59,677 bases of DNA from Magnetococcales bacterium DC0425bin3 (GTDB lineage Bacteria; Pseudomonadota; Magnetococcia; Magnetococcales; DC0425bin3): assembly GCA_002753665.1 (NCBI GenBank), contig PEAP01000008.1:1-59677 (forward strand). Direction: 5' to 3'. Positions 49,744-59,382 of the stretch are shown here, piece after piece. Within the stretch, counting starts at the first letter, position 1. Every line of letters begins with the position of its first letter. The notes beneath the pieces are model-generated. The model saw nothing but the letters and a program-made list of their open reading frames with translations. It was not told the DNA's origin and ran no database searches. Made by a program: the position numbers and the translations under genes.

Positions 49744-52356
49744 TCACCCCGGCGGCCGCCCCCTGGCGAAATGGTCGATCACCCCCAGCAGGCGTTTCTT
49801 CATCAACGGCTTGGTCAGGTGCAGGTTGCAGCCAACGGCCTGGATGCGTTCCGAGATCTCGCGCATGGCGTGGGCGCTGACGGCGACGATGGGGGTGGGC
49901 AGGGACCGCTGCTGGAGGGCCTCCCAGGCGCGCATCTTCAGGGTGGCCTCGAAGCCGTCCATGCCCGGCATCTGGATGTCCATCAACACCAGATCCCAGG
50001 GGGCCGCCTGGAACTTCTCCAGGGCCTGGAAACCATCCTCGGCCATCTCCAGGACATGGGGCGTCTGCTTCAGGAAGGCGCGAACCAGGTGGCGATTGTC
50101 CTCATGGTCATCCACCACCAGGATGCGCAGGCTGCGGGGCGCGGCCGGCTGCTGCTGCCGGTCGTAGGCCCGGCGTTCCAGCCGGGCGAATTCGTTGCCG
50201 GCCGTGGAGTCCGAGGCCGGCAGCACGATCTGGAACGCGAAGGTGCTGCCCCGACCCGGGGTACTCTCCACCCGGATGACGCCGCCCATCTTGTCCACCA
50301 GCCGTTTGCAGATGGCCAGACCCAGGCCCGTGCCCCCCACCCGGTGGGTGAAGGACACCTCCGCCTGGGTGAAGGGCTCGAAGATCCGCTGCTGCTGCTC
50401 GGCGGGAATGCCGATCCCGGTATCCCGCACCGCAAAGAGTACCTGATCCCGCTCCAGGGTCGGCTGCACGGTGAGGGTGACCGACCCCGCATCGGTGAAT
50501 TTGATGGCATTGCCCAGCAGGTTGACCAGGACCTGCCGCAGGCGTTGCTGATCCCCCAGCACGGTCAAAGGCAACTCCGGCGCCAGACGGTGGCTCAGTT
50601 CCAGATGCTTCTCCCGGGCCTGCACCCGGAGGATGTCCATGGTGCGCTCCAGGAACTCCCGCAGGGTGAAAGGGGCCAGATAGAGTTCCAACTGACCCGC
50701 CTCGACCTTGGACAGATCCAGGATGTCGTTGATCACCGCCAGCAGGGCGTCCCCCGCCCGGTCGCAGACCGTCAAACACTGACGCTGCTCAGGGGTCAGA
50801 TCGGTCTCCGCCAGCACCTCCCCCATGCCGAGGATGGAGTTGAGAGGGGTGCGGATCTCATGGCTCATGGCGGCCAGGAAGGCGGTCTTCGCCCGGTTGG
50901 CCTGCTCGGCCCGGGCCTTGGCCTCCCGCAGTTCCCGTTCCTCCGCCTTGCGCTGGCTGATATCGCGGAACACCACCACCGCCCCGGTGAGTGCATCACC
51001 GTCGCGAATGGGCGTGCTGGTGTATTCCACCGGAAAGGCGCTGCCGTCCCGCCGCCAGAACACCTCATCGTCCACCGAATGGCTCTGGCCGTCCCGGAAC
51101 GCGGCGTAGACGGGACAGTTCTCCGGCAGATAGGGGGAACCGTCCGCCCGGGAATGGTGCCAGACCTCATGCTGGGGACGGCCAACGAGTTCCTCCGGCT
51201 GCCAGCCGGTCATGGCCGCCGCGGCCCGGTTGACGAAGATGGTCCGGCCATCCCGATCCACCCCGTAAATTCCCTCCCCGGCGGCGTTGAGAATCAGATC
51301 CTGCTGACGGTTCAGCTTCAGGATGGTCTGTTCGTGGATCTTGCGCTCCTGGATGTTGCGGGCGATGGCGACGATGCGCGGCGGCTGACGATCCTTGAGA
51401 TATCGCAGGCTCACCTCCACCGGGTAGGTGGTCCCGTCCCGGCGCCGGTGTTGCCCCTCGATCAGCATGGAGCCCCGCTCCTCCAGATCCAGAACCTGCC
51501 GCTTCCAGGCCAGCGGATCCGGCAGAACGGTCTGGATGTCCACCACTCTCCGCTGCAACAACTCTTCCGGGGTATGGCCCAGGGCGTGGGCTGCGGCCTT
51601 GTTGGCGTCCAGAATGCGGGATGTCTCGGGATCAATGACGAAGATGGAATCCATGGAGTGGTCGATCAACAGGCGGAACTGCTCCATGAGGTCGGCCTGG
51701 GCCTGCAGACGGGCCTCGTTGGCCTTCTGCTCGGCGGCAATCCGCTGCCGTTCGGTGATGTCCCGGATCACGGAAGAAAAATACCGCTTGCTGCCTACCA
51801 TCCAGGAACCCAGGCTGATTTCCAGGGGAAATTCCGTGCCATTCTTGCGCAGACCGCTCAACTCCACCACTTGCTGGGAATAGCGGGTCTGCCCGGTGGT
51901 GGCCAGGCGCGTCAGGGCCGCCTGGTGGGCCGGCCGGTAGCGTTCCGGCATCAGGCGGGTGACGAGGCTGCCCAGCGCCTCGGCCTCGGCGTAGCCGAAG
52001 ATCAACCGGGCCCCCCGATTCCAGAAGATGATCCGACCGTCGGCATCCGCCGACACGATGGCATCGATGGCGGTATGGGTGACCGACCGGAACAGCGCCT
52101 CGCTGGTGTTGAGCTTGTGCAGCAGGGACTCCCGCTCGTCGATCTGCCGGCGCAGGGGACGGTACAGGAGATAGTAGAGCGACGGTGACAGCAGCAGCAC
52201 CAGCAGCAGGGCGTCCTGGACGGCATCCTTCAGCCGGTCGGGCATCCCCAGCTCCGGCAGCAGCAGCATGATGCCCATCTCGGTCCAGAAGATCAGGGCG
52301 ATCAGAACCATCAAGGGAATTGCCGGCTTCATCAGCGGGGTGCGGCTGTTGTCCAC
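49744..52356 (-). CDS. Membrane-bound hybrid histidine kinase with three PAS domains and receiver
   Basis: Protein of 870 residues. Two membrane helices near the N-terminus (about 10-33 and 44-65), then PAS domains at about 85-205, 225-345 and 355-475. The phospho-His is in [18 protein letters not shown] (about 505); the ATPase domain has [20 protein letters not shown] and [14 protein letters not shown]; the receiver has [17 protein letters not shown] and LTKP (about 740-860). Its domain order from His to receiver matches the soluble kinase at 337-2253, so the two are related. The start could also be ATG 52332, eight codons in. No partner regulator is adjacent. Confidence 0.92.
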   Translation of the reverse strand: MDNSRTPLMKPAIPLMVLIALIFWTEMGIMLLLPELGMPDRLKDAVQDALLLVLLLSPSLYYLLYRPLRRQIDERESLLHKLNTSEALFRSVTHTAIDAIVSADADGRIIFWNRGARLIFGYAEAEALGSLVTRLMPERYRPAHQAALTRLATTGQTRYSQQVVELSGLRKNGTEFPLEISLGSWMVGSKRYFSSVIRDITERQRIAAEQKANEARLQAQADLMEQFRLLIDHSMDSIFVIDPETSRILDANKAAAHALGHTPEELLQRRVVDIQTVLPDPLAWKRQVLDLEERGSMLIEGQHRRRDGTTYPVEVSLRYLKDRQPPRIVAIARNIQERKIHEQTILKLNRQQDLILNAAGEGIYGVDRDGRTIFVNRAAAAMTGWQPEELVGRPQHEVWHHSRADGSPYLPENCPVYAAFRDGQSHSVDDEVFWRRDGSAFPVEYTSTPIRDGDALTGAVVVFRDISQRKAEERELREAKARAEQANRAKTAFLAAMSHEIRTPLNSILGMGEVLAETDLTPEQRQCLTVCDRAGDALLAVINDILDLSKVEAGQLELYLAPFTLREFLERTMDILRVQAREKHLELSHRLAPELPLTVLGDQQRLRQVLVNLLGNAIKFTDAGSVTLTVQPTLERDQVLFAVRDTGIGIPAEQQQRIFEPFTQAEVSFTHRVGGTGLGLAICKRLVDKMGGVIRVESTPGRGSTFAFQIVLPASDSTAGNEFARLERRAYDRQQQPAAPRSLRILVVDDHEDNRHLVRAFLKQTPHVLEMAEDGFQALEKFQAAPWDLVLMDIQMPGMDGFEATLKMRAWEALQQRSLPTPIVAVSAHAMREISERIQAVGCNLHLTKPLMKKRLLGVIDHFARGRPPG

Positions 52357-52459
52357 TCCAGAAAAACCTTTGCTTGCGAAGGGGGCGAAACGCCATCGGG
52401 ACCCGAATTATGACATGGGACCACCCCGACGTAAATGACGGGATCCCCGGCTCCGGGAG

Positions 52460-53914
52460 TCAACATCCAGCGGTCCGATGCCTGGCCTGGCGGCTCTCCC
52501 CCCCACCCTGGTTGCGGTCCGCCGCGCTGCAGGCCCGAACCTCCTCCGGATCCTCCCCCAGGACGCTGATCAGTCCCTCGGCCACCAGATCCTGCAGCCG
52601 GGCCAGGGCGATGCGGTGGGTACGCCCGGTGCGGGCGAACAGCCAGTCGCTCAGGGCCATGCAGCGCCGAAAGCCCGAGTCCCGGCCCAGGATCATCCGC
52701 CGAATGGCCGGAAACCGGCCCGAGTTGCCGATCAGGTCCCAGTAGCGGGCAAAACGTGCCAGGCGGCGCATCTGCATGAAGTCCAATCGATCGCTGCGCA
52801 ACACCGCCCGGGGTGGGACCGGGTCGAACACCAACCCGAAGGGCTCGATCAGACGGTTGATGGGCGCTCCGGGCAGCCGTTTCAGGATGCCGACCTGGAT
52901 CTCGTGGGGCTCCAGGGCCGCCAGCCGGTCGAAGCCGGCGGCGATGGAGTCCCAGTCCTCCCCCGGCAGGCCGACGATCAGATCGGCATGCAGATGGGCG
53001 CCGGTCTGTCCGCGCAGCCAGCGCAGGTTCTGCTCGCTGAGTTGAGGATCTTGACGGCGGCCGATATGGGCCAGCACTTCGGGGTTGAAGCTCTGCACGC
53101 CCACCTCCAGTTGCAATACCCCCGGAGGAAAGGCCGCCACCCGCTCCCGCAGGGCCGCCGGAAAGCGGTCCGGGATCACCTCGAAGTGCAGGTCCAGACC
53201 AGGCCGCAGGCGGGCCAGGAAAAAGTCCAGAATGGCGCAGGCGGTGGCGGTGTGGAGGTTGAACGTGCGATCCACGAACTTGAAACGCAGCGCCCCTCGG
53301 GCCAGCAGGTTCTCGACCTGCTCCAGAAAGGCCGCCAGGGGCAAGGTCCGCACCCGCCGGTCCAGGGCCGACAGACAGAATCCGCACTGGAACGGACAGC
53401 CCCGGCTGGCCTCCAGATAGAGGATCCGGTGGGCGATGTCCTCCGCGTCGTAGAGGTCATAGGGCTGAACCAGCTCCGCCAGCACCGGGGGCGGCGGGTG
53501 AAGGATGCGATCCGGGGGCGGAGCGCCGGCCAGGATGGCCCGGCACAGCCATGGAAAAGCCTCCTCCCCCTCGCCGGTGACGAGATGATCGGCCAGGTGG
53601 ACGATTTCCTGTTCCTCCCAGTCATGGCTCACCTCCGGCCCGCCCAGCACCAGCGTCACCTCCGGGGCCAGCCCCTTCAGCAGCCGCACCAGATGCCGGG
53701 TCGGCTCGACATTCCATACATAGACGCCCAGGCCGACGATGCGGGGCCGGTGGGCCAGCAGGGCCTCGGCCATCTCCACCGGGGTCTTTTCCAGATCGAA
53801 CTCCACCAGGGCGGTGCGTGGCCCCAGGTCGCCCATGTTGGCCAGCAGCCAGCGCAGGCCGAAGGCGCAGTGGCGGTAGCGGGCGTTGATGGTGGCGAGG
53901 AGAATGTCGGCCAT
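52460..53914 (-). CDS. B12-binding-domain radical SAM protein (DUF4080-like C-terminus)
   Basis: Protein of 484 residues. A cobalamin-binding-like Rossmann domain (about 1-130; LLATINARYRHCAFGLRWL, GLGVYVWNVEPTRHLVR, VLGGPEVSHDWEE) precedes a radical SAM barrel with the cluster motif RGCPFQCGFCLS (about 173-184) and VGVQSFNPEVLAHIGR, DLIVGLPGEDWDS. The C-terminal region resembles DUF4080 of this group. The classical B12-ligand motif DxHxxG is not seen, so cobalamin may bind base-off or not at all. The reaction is unknown. It begins 22 bases after the glycosyltransferase and is probably co-transcribed with it. Confidence 0.88.
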   Translation of the reverse strand: MADILLATINARYRHCAFGLRWLLANMGDLGPRTALVEFDLEKTPVEMAEALLAHRPRIVGLGVYVWNVEPTRHLVRLLKGLAPEVTLVLGGPEVSHDWEEQEIVHLADHLVTGEGEEAFPWLCRAILAGAPPPDRILHPPPPVLAELVQPYDLYDAEDIAHRILYLEASRGCPFQCGFCLSALDRRVRTLPLAAFLEQVENLLARGALRFKFVDRTFNLHTATACAILDFFLARLRPGLDLHFEVIPDRFPAALRERVAAFPPGVLQLEVGVQSFNPEVLAHIGRRQDPQLSEQNLRWLRGQTGAHLHADLIVGLPGEDWDSIAAGFDRLAALEPHEIQVGILKRLPGAPINRLIEPFGLVFDPVPPRAVLRSDRLDFMQMRRLARFARYWDLIGNSGRFPAIRRMILGRDSGFRRCMALSDWLFARTGRTHRIALARLQDLVAEGLISVLGEDPEEVRACSAADRNQGGGESRQARHRTAGC

Positions 53915-53936
53915 GGGGAAGCGGATCCCGTCCGGG

Positions 53937-54782
53937 TCACGACTGGGCAGCCGGCCACACCTGGTGGGGAAACGCCTGGATCCAGTCCGGATCCACCCGA
54001 TCGGGAAACGGCGGGCGGCCTACCAGGCGGCGCAGGCGGGCGACCAGGAGGATCTTCATCAGTTCGGTGACGTATTTCATGGGCACGACGGTGGAGGGCA
54101 CCGCCGAGTCCCGCCAATGCAAGGGGACTTCATGAATCTCCAGGGCGGGGTTGCCGTAGAGCAGGATGTTGAGCATGGGATTGAAGTAGAGGGAGCTGCT
54201 GAGGTTGGGATAGGGCACCTGGTGCAGCAGCCGGCTTTTCAGCAGCATGATGCCGGTGCCGGCGTCGGACATGCGCACGCCGGTCAGCAGGCGGGTCATG
54301 AGGTTGAAATAGCGGTTGCCCAGGGTGCGGAGCCAATCGTAGCCGGCGATGGCCGAGGGATCGATGAAGCGGCTGGCCACCACCATGTCCCAGCCGGGAT
54401 GAGCGTCCATCTGCTGAAAAAAGCCCCCGACGATCCGTTCGTTGTCCCCCTGCTGGTCGCTGTGTACGATGATGAAGGCCCCGTGGCCCCGCTCCAGGAT
54501 GTAGCGGATGCCAACCTTGAGGCTGCCGCCCAGGCCATGGTTGGTCCGGTTGCCGATCACCGTCAGCTTGCGGGCCAGGGTGCCGGACCCTTGTTGCAGG
54601 CGCCGAACCTGGGCCAGGGTGTCGTCGCGGCTGGCGTTATCGATGAAGATCACTTCGGCCAAACGCGCCAGGGTACGCTCCGACAGGCCGGTGAGCGCTC
54701 CTGCCACGGTGGCGGAGACGTTGTACCCCGGCATCAGCAGGGCCGGGGCGATGGCAGGGGGGGAAATCCGGGAATCGTTCAT
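53937..54782 (-). CDS. Family 2 glycosyltransferase (polyprenyl-phosphate sugar type)
   Basis: Protein of 281 residues from ATG 54782 (MNDSRISPP); the upstream part of the open frame is translated palindromic repeat f and is excluded. The core has VIFIDNASRDDTLAQV, NHGLGGSLKVGIRY and HSDQQGDNERI (the DxD-like metal site), then ASRFIDPSAI and DAGTGIMLLK, a pattern close to dolichyl-phosphate mannosyltransferase relatives. No C-terminal membrane anchor. Divergent from the cupin and nucleotidyltransferase genes that probably belong to the same glycan pathway. Confidence 0.87.
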   Translation of the reverse strand: MNDSRISPPAIAPALLMPGYNVSATVAGALTGLSERTLARLAEVIFIDNASRDDTLAQVRRLQQGSGTLARKLTVIGNRTNHGLGGSLKVGIRYILERGHGAFIIVHSDQQGDNERIVGGFFQQMDAHPGWDMVVASRFIDPSAIAGYDWLRTLGNRYFNLMTRLLTGVRMSDAGTGIMLLKSRLLHQVPYPNLSSSLYFNPMLNILLYGNPALEIHEVPLHWRDSAVPSTVVPMKYVTELMKILLVARLRRLVGRPPFPDRVDPDWIQAFPHQVWPAAQS

Positions 54783-54806
54783 CGTCGGGAAAATCCAGCG
54801 CAGTTT

Positions 54807-54871
54807 GATGGATGGGGGAAGCCCCCTTCCACCCTCCACCGCTGAAAGCCGTTTCCCGGCTTCCTCGGTAA
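54807..54871 (+). repeat. Intergenic palindromic repeat, copy f
   Basis: GATGGATGGGGGAAGCCCCC, the C/T-rich stretch, then the hairpin GAAAGCCG/CGGCTTC and CTCGGTAA, slightly diverged. It lies in the divergent gap (54783-54975) just upstream of the glycosyltransferase start and adds false codons to its frame. Confidence 0.87.
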
Positions 54872-54975
54872 GTTTGCTCATGGTCAGAAGGGGCCGGCTC
54901 GGGTAACATTGCGGGATTTCGGTGCCGGAGACCAGCCTTTTTCCTCTCCGTCGATCACCCAAGCCGGGAAAACCC

Positions 54976-55350
54976 ATGAGCCATACCGATCAGGTCCGTA
55001 TCAAGGACTTTCGCGTCACCGAAAAACCCTGGGGCCGGGAACTCCTGGTCGATTGCAACAGCCGCTACGCCTTCAAGCGCATCGAGATGGTGGCCGGCAC
55101 TCGCAGTTCCCTCCAGTCCCATCGGCAGAAGCTGGAAACCCTGTTCATCCACGATGGCCGCATCCTGCTGGAGATCCATTCGGCGGACCATGGCGTCAGC
55201 CGCCGGGAGTTCGGCCCCGGCGAGGCCTACACCATTCAGCCCGGTCTCATCCATCGGGTGGAAGTGCTGGAGGACTGCGTCCTCTACGAAGTCTCCACGC
55301 CCGAGCTGGACGATGTGGTGCGCCACGCCGACGACTATCACAGGGCCTGA
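54976..55350 (+). CDS. Cupin protein resembling the C-terminal domain of mannose-6-phosphate isomerase type II
   Basis: Single-domain cupin of 124 residues from ATG 54976, with CGGGAAAA upstream. It carries KPWGRELLVD, IEMVAGTRSSLQSHRQKLET, FGPGEAYTIQPGLIHRVEV and VSTPELDDVVRHADDY, the run of motifs at the end of bifunctional mannose-1-phosphate guanylyltransferases. The usual HxH pair of cupin motif 1 is SHRQKLE, so one His is lost; one His, one Glu and the IHR His remain. It lies three bases before the nucleotidyltransferase-kinase gene and likely acts on the same sugar. Confidence 0.83.
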   Translation: MSHTDQVRIKDFRVTEKPWGRELLVDCNSRYAFKRIEMVAGTRSSLQSHRQKLETLFIHDGRILLEIHSADHGVSRREFGPGEAYTIQPGLIHRVEVLEDCVLYEVSTPELDDVVRHADDYHRA

Positions 55351-55353
55351 TCC

Positions 55354-56940
55354 ATGAAGGTCTGCATTCTGGCTGCCGGCAAAGGCACCCGCATGGGGAT
55401 CTACGGCAACATGGCCCACAAGGGCCTGCTGCCGGTGGGCAACAAGGCGGTCATCAGCCACATCATCGCGGCGCTGGGGCCGGAGAAGGAATACATCCTG
55501 GCCGTCCACCCGGACGAAAGCGCCATCCCCGACTATCTGACCATCGCCCATCCCGGGTTGCGGTTCCATTGCGTGGCGGTGGAAAACCACGACGGCCCGG
55601 GCTCCGGCCCCGGTCAGTCGCTCCACGAATGCCGGGAATTCCTGAAGGAACCGTTCTACTTCATCGCCTGCGACACCCTGATCGAGGGGGAGCTGCCCCC
55701 GGAGAAAGGCAACTGGATCGGCGTGCGCAAGGTGGATCATCCGCAGCAATACTGCACGGTGGCGGTGGACGGACAGGGACGGGTCACCCGCCTGCATTAC
55801 CGGGATCCCGATCATTGGACTCCCCTGGCCTTCATCGGCCTGGCCTTCGTCAAGGATTACGAGCCGTTCTGGGAGGCCCTGGCCTCGAACGAGCTGGTGG
55901 CGGGGGAAAAACAGGTGATCAACGGCCTGCTGGGGCTGCTGCCCCGGGGCTTGGGCACCGCGGCCCTCACCTGGCGGGATACCGGTTCGGCGGAGGCCTA
56001 CGAGGCCGCCCTGGCCCACTACGAGAAAAACTACACCTTCCAGGGCAAGACCACCGACATCACCTACCGCATCGGCGACCGCATCATCAAATATTTCCGC
56101 AATCCGGAAATCACCCATCAGCGCTACGAACGGGGCCTGGGCGAGGCCGGGCTGTTCGTCGAAACCCTGGAACGGCGCGGCTGCTTTTTCGCCACCCGTT
56201 TCATCCCCCAGGCCGGGCTGCTCTCCAGCCGCATGGGCCATGCCTCCTGCAGGGAATTTCTGGAATGGGCCCAGGCCCACCTGTGGCGCGCTGTGGCGGT
56301 GGAGGAAAGCCGCTTTCAGGCCATCTGCCGCCGCTTCTACATGGACAAGACCCTGCTGCGCCTGGAAAACTACAACCGCCGCTTTCCCGCCCATGAACAG
56401 ACCGGAGAACTGGTGATCAACGGCTTGGCCTGCGCCACCGCCCAGTCCCTGGTGGAGCGGCTGACCGACCGCTTTCACCGCGGAGCCATGCCATCCGGAT
56501 TTCACGGGGACCTCCATGCCGACAACGTCCTGGTGGACGCCCGGGGCGCCTTCCACCTGATCGATTGGCGCCAGACCTTCGGCGGGGCCATGGATGTGGG
56601 GGATCGCTACTACGACCTGGCCAAGTTCCTCCACACCCTGGAGTTGAGCGTGGACACCATGGATCGGGGCCGCTTCACCCTGACCCGCTGCACCAGCGGA
56701 GTGACGCTGGACCATCATTGCGCCTTCCGGGAGCTGGATGCCCTGGGGGCTTTCTGGAATTTCGTGGCCACATTCGGTTACGATGCGGAGCGCATCCGCA
56801 TCATCGACGCCATGATCTTTCTCAACATGGCACCACTGTACGACGAACCCATGGCGGTCTACCTGTACCACCTGGGACGCTACCTGTTGCAGTCGGCGCA
56901 GGACCGGGACACAGCCAGTGAATATTTCAGACCGGCATAA
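55354..56940 (+). CDS. Nucleotidyltransferase-kinase fusion for an activated sugar or choline-like group
   Basis: Protein of 528 residues. The N-terminal NTP_transferase domain (about 1-225) has VCILAAGKGTRMG, HKGLLPVGNKAVISHII and a likely metal site at FIACDTLIEG. The C-terminal part (about 230-525) has the aminoglycoside-phosphotransferase/choline-kinase motifs GFHGDLHADNVLVD and FHLIDWRQTFGG (catalytic HGDxHxxN and DW). One chain could phosphorylate a substrate and then attach a nucleotide, as the separate LicA/LicC or AmgK/MurU pairs do. Substrate unknown. Next to cupin, methyltransferase and glycosyltransferase genes, a surface-glycan precursor is most likely. Confidence 0.84.
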   Translation: MKVCILAAGKGTRMGIYGNMAHKGLLPVGNKAVISHIIAALGPEKEYILAVHPDESAIPDYLTIAHPGLRFHCVAVENHDGPGSGPGQSLHECREFLKEPFYFIACDTLIEGELPPEKGNWIGVRKVDHPQQYCTVAVDGQGRVTRLHYRDPDHWTPLAFIGLAFVKDYEPFWEALASNELVAGEKQVINGLLGLLPRGLGTAALTWRDTGSAEAYEAALAHYEKNYTFQGKTTDITYRIGDRIIKYFRNPEITHQRYERGLGEAGLFVETLERRGCFFATRFIPQAGLLSSRMGHASCREFLEWAQAHLWRAVAVEESRFQAICRRFYMDKTLLRLENYNRRFPAHEQTGELVINGLACATAQSLVERLTDRFHRGAMPSGFHGDLHADNVLVDARGAFHLIDWRQTFGGAMDVGDRYYDLAKFLHTLELSVDTMDRGRFTLTRCTSGVTLDHHCAFRELDALGAFWNFVATFGYDAERIRIIDAMIFLNMAPLYDEPMAVYLYHLGRYLLQSAQDRDTASEYFRPA

Positions 56941-57829
56941 AGCCTCGAAAAACTCGGCCTATTGGAATGATCTGGTCCACGGCACCACGGGCCGGTACAA
57001 GGAGGCCTGGATCAAGAAACTGGTATCCGAACACCTCGCCCTCCGGGGCGGAGCGCTGATGGACGTGGGCTGCGGCTCCTGCGACTTCATGCTGGATTTC
57101 CGTGACCGGCTGCATGCCGAATCGGTGACCTTCCTGGACTACGACCCCAAGGTGATCGAAAAATTGCGGCCGCGCTATACCGGTCCCGGGGTGTATTTTC
57201 AGGTGGCGGATATCCTCCAGGCGGGCCTGAACGGGCGCTTCGACCTGGTCTTTTTCCTCGACATGCTCCACGAGGTCTACTCCTTCCATGGCCGGCCCAA
57301 CCGCAACCTGGCGGAACCCGTGGATCATGAGCGGGGCCTGGCCGCGGTCCGGACCGCGGTCACCAACGTGGCCGCCACCCTCAACCCCGGCGGCGGCATC
57401 GTCATCACCGACAATGTGCTGTGCGAAGAGGATCATCCGGTCACCGTGAAAATCCTGGCCCCCCGCCCCCGGGATGCCGTCCGGCACTTCCTCGCCGACT
57501 TTCCCACCAAGGTCATTCCCCATCGCTTCCTGGACGACTGGACCCTCACCCTCGACAGCCGGGATTTCTGCATCCTGCTGACCCAGTACAACAAGATCAA
57601 GAACGGCGATATCGACCGCTGGAACGTGGAGCGCCTGGAGATTCACCAGTACTGGACCCTGGAACAGTTTCGCACGATGTTTCGCGATCTGGGCTGCCGC
57701 ATCTGTTACGAAATCGGCACTCCGTCCCCATCCTACAGCGAATGGATGGCGGACTTCCAGGTGCTGGAGGGCATGCCCAACATACCCCACAAACGCATCA
57801 CCCTGCTGGCCATCAAGGAGCGGGACTGA
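56918..57829 (+). CDS. SAM-dependent class I methyltransferase
   Basis: Protein of 303 residues starting at GTG 56918, overlapping the previous gene by 23 bases. SAM-binding motif I is LMDVGCGSCDFMLDF, followed by VTFLDYDPKVIEKL and DLVFFLDMLHEVYSF and the post-core GGGIVITDNVLC. The C-terminal 100 residues form an extra domain with no clear family. It probably methylates the small molecule or glycan made by the neighbours; specificity cannot be read. Confidence 0.83.
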   Translation: MNISDRHKASKNSAYWNDLVHGTTGRYKEAWIKKLVSEHLALRGGALMDVGCGSCDFMLDFRDRLHAESVTFLDYDPKVIEKLRPRYTGPGVYFQVADILQAGLNGRFDLVFFLDMLHEVYSFHGRPNRNLAEPVDHERGLAAVRTAVTNVAATLNPGGGIVITDNVLCEEDHPVTVKILAPRPRDAVRHFLADFPTKVIPHRFLDDWTLTLDSRDFCILLTQYNKIKNGDIDRWNVERLEIHQYWTLEQFRTMFRDLGCRICYEIGTPSPSYSEWMADFQVLEGMPNIPHKRITLLAIKERD

Positions 57830-57844
57830 CCTCCCGTCGGCACC

Positions 57845-58195
57845 ATGAATGCACCCTCCTTCGAATTGACTGTTCTGAGGTATATCAACAGCTTCATCCA
57901 TCTGGATCTCCGGTCTCTGGAGCAACTCTTCGCCCCGGACGTGACCTTGCGGGACTGGGACATCCAAGTGTCTGGCAAGGCCGAGGTGCTGAAGGCCAAC
58001 CAGGCCATCTTCGCGGCGCTATCGCGGATCCGGGTGACCATGACGGCCCTGCATGTGGGAAAGACCTCCGCCGTGGCCGAGCTGGAGATCGACCTCTCCG
58101 ACCTCGAAGACCGGCGCAGACAGTTCAGGGTGGCGGATGTGTTCGAGTTCGACGAGCAGGGGCTGATCCGGGCCATCCGGGCCTACAAGGGATGA
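57845..58195 (+). CDS. SnoaL/NTF2-like protein
   Basis: Cone-shaped alpha+beta fold of 116 residues: YINSFIHLDLRSLEQLFAPDVTLRDW at the start, LHVGKTSAVAELEIDL in the middle and RVADVFEFDEQGLIRAIRAYKG at the end, the standard SnoaL-like pattern. Such proteins are isomerases, hydrolases or ligand carriers; Asp residues in the first segment might be catalytic. It starts 15 bases after the methyltransferase gene and is the last gene of that unit, ending eight bases before palindromic repeat h. Confidence 0.82.
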   Translation: MNAPSFELTVLRYINSFIHLDLRSLEQLFAPDVTLRDWDIQVSGKAEVLKANQAIFAALSRIRVTMTALHVGKTSAVAELEIDLSDLEDRRRQFRVADVFEFDEQGLIRAIRAYKG

Positions 58196-58202
58196 TTCGA
58201 TA

Positions 58203-58244
58203 GGATGGGGGAGGATAAAGTCGCTGCGCGACTTTCGCGGTCGT
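58203..58244 (+). repeat. Intergenic palindromic repeat, short copy h
   Basis: GGATGGGGGAGGAT and the hairpin AAAGTCGC/GCGACTTT, then CGCGGTCG; the C/T-rich arm is missing. It fills the whole space between the SnoaL-like stop and the convergent sigma-54 activator stop, so it may act as a bidirectional transcript end. Confidence 0.7.
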
Positions 58245-59332
58245 CAGTCGTCCTCGTCGGCCTTCTCCTCCTTTTTCCAGGGATATTTCTTGATCCAGTT
58301 GGAAAAGGTGGTGGGATTCGGCAGGCCCAGCAGTCGGGTGGCCTGGGCCTTGTTGCCGCCGGACTCGCGCATGGCCTTGGCGAAATAATGGTCGGCCACC
58401 TTGCTCAGGACGCCGGTCAGGCGAAAATCCTTGCCGAAGTTCTGCCCCAGGATGCCGGCGGAGGCGTCTTCCAGCACCGGGAACAGCGCATCCTGGACAT
58501 CCTTTGCCTTGATCACACTGCCGTCGCTCCACAACACCGCCCGCAACAGGGTATTGCGCAACTCGCGGATGTTGCCCGGCCAGGAATGCTGATGCAGCAG
58601 CTTGCGGGCGTTGTCGGAAATGTCCCGCTTCTTGTGGAACCCCGGGGTCTGCTTCATCTCCCGGTTGATGTCCTCCAGAAAGAGGGTGATGAGCCGGTCC
58701 AGGTCCGCCTGGCGCTCCCGCAGGGGGGGCAGGGTGAACACCGCCACCGCCAGCCGGTGGAACAGGTCGTTGCGGAACCGCCCCGCGGACACCTCGTGCA
58801 GCAGATCCCGGTTGGTGGCGGAGATGACCCGAAAGTCCACCTCCCGGGAGCGGACCGATCCCACCGCTGTCACCCGCCCATCCTGAATGACCCGCAACAG
58901 CTTGACCTGGGTCTCCGGGGACAGCTCCCCCACCTCGTCCAGAAACAGGGTGCCCTGGTGGGCCTCGGCGATGTAGCCCTGACGGGCGGTCACCGCCCCG
59001 GTGAAGGCGCCTTTCTCATGGCCGAACAGCTCGGCCTCCACCAGATTCTCCGGAATCGCCCCGCAGTTCACACACACGAACGGTCCCCCCCGTCGGGGCG
59101 AGGCCTGGTGGATGATGCGGGCCAATACGTCCTTGCCGGTGCCGGATTCCCCCTGGATCAACACCGGCAGATCAAGGTTCGCCGCATGGCGGGCGCGCAT
59201 GACCAGCCGCTTCATCACCTCGGAATGCACCACCAGTCCCGGCCAGTCCGCCAGGAAGGCGCCATCCCAAGGCAGTTCCGTCGCCTGGGAAGGCCCTTCG
59301 CCGTTGCCGTTGCTTTTCTTCTTGTGGCTCAT
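58244..59332 (-). CDS. Sigma-54-dependent transcriptional activator without receiver
   Basis: Protein of 362 residues. A short basic N-terminus (MSHKKKSNGNGEG) leads directly into the AAA+ domain (about 35-275): Walker A GESGTGKD, the sigma-54-contacting loop GAFTGA, Walker B GTLFLDEVGEL and the arginine-finger region FRNDLFHRLAV. The Fis-type helix-turn-helix is C-terminal (about 320-350; GGNKAQATRLLGLPNPTTFSNW). With no sensory or receiver domain it is likely controlled by abundance or a partner protein. A sigma-54-like promoter precedes it, so it may activate itself. Its targets are not evident here. Confidence 0.93.
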   Translation of the reverse strand: MSHKKKSNGNGEGPSQATELPWDGAFLADWPGLVVHSEVMKRLVMRARHAANLDLPVLIQGESGTGKDVLARIIHQASPRRGGPFVCVNCGAIPENLVEAELFGHEKGAFTGAVTARQGYIAEAHQGTLFLDEVGELSPETQVKLLRVIQDGRVTAVGSVRSREVDFRVISATNRDLLHEVSAGRFRNDLFHRLAVAVFTLPPLRERQADLDRLITLFLEDINREMKQTPGFHKKRDISDNARKLLHQHSWPGNIRELRNTLLRAVLWSDGSVIKAKDVQDALFPVLEDASAGILGQNFGKDFRLTGVLSKVADHYFAKAMRESGGNKAQATRLLGLPNPTTFSNWIKKYPWKKEEKADEDD

Positions 59333-59382
59333 GCTCTCTCCTCCGACCGGCCGGTCTGCAATGGGTATAACCCGTCAGAACC

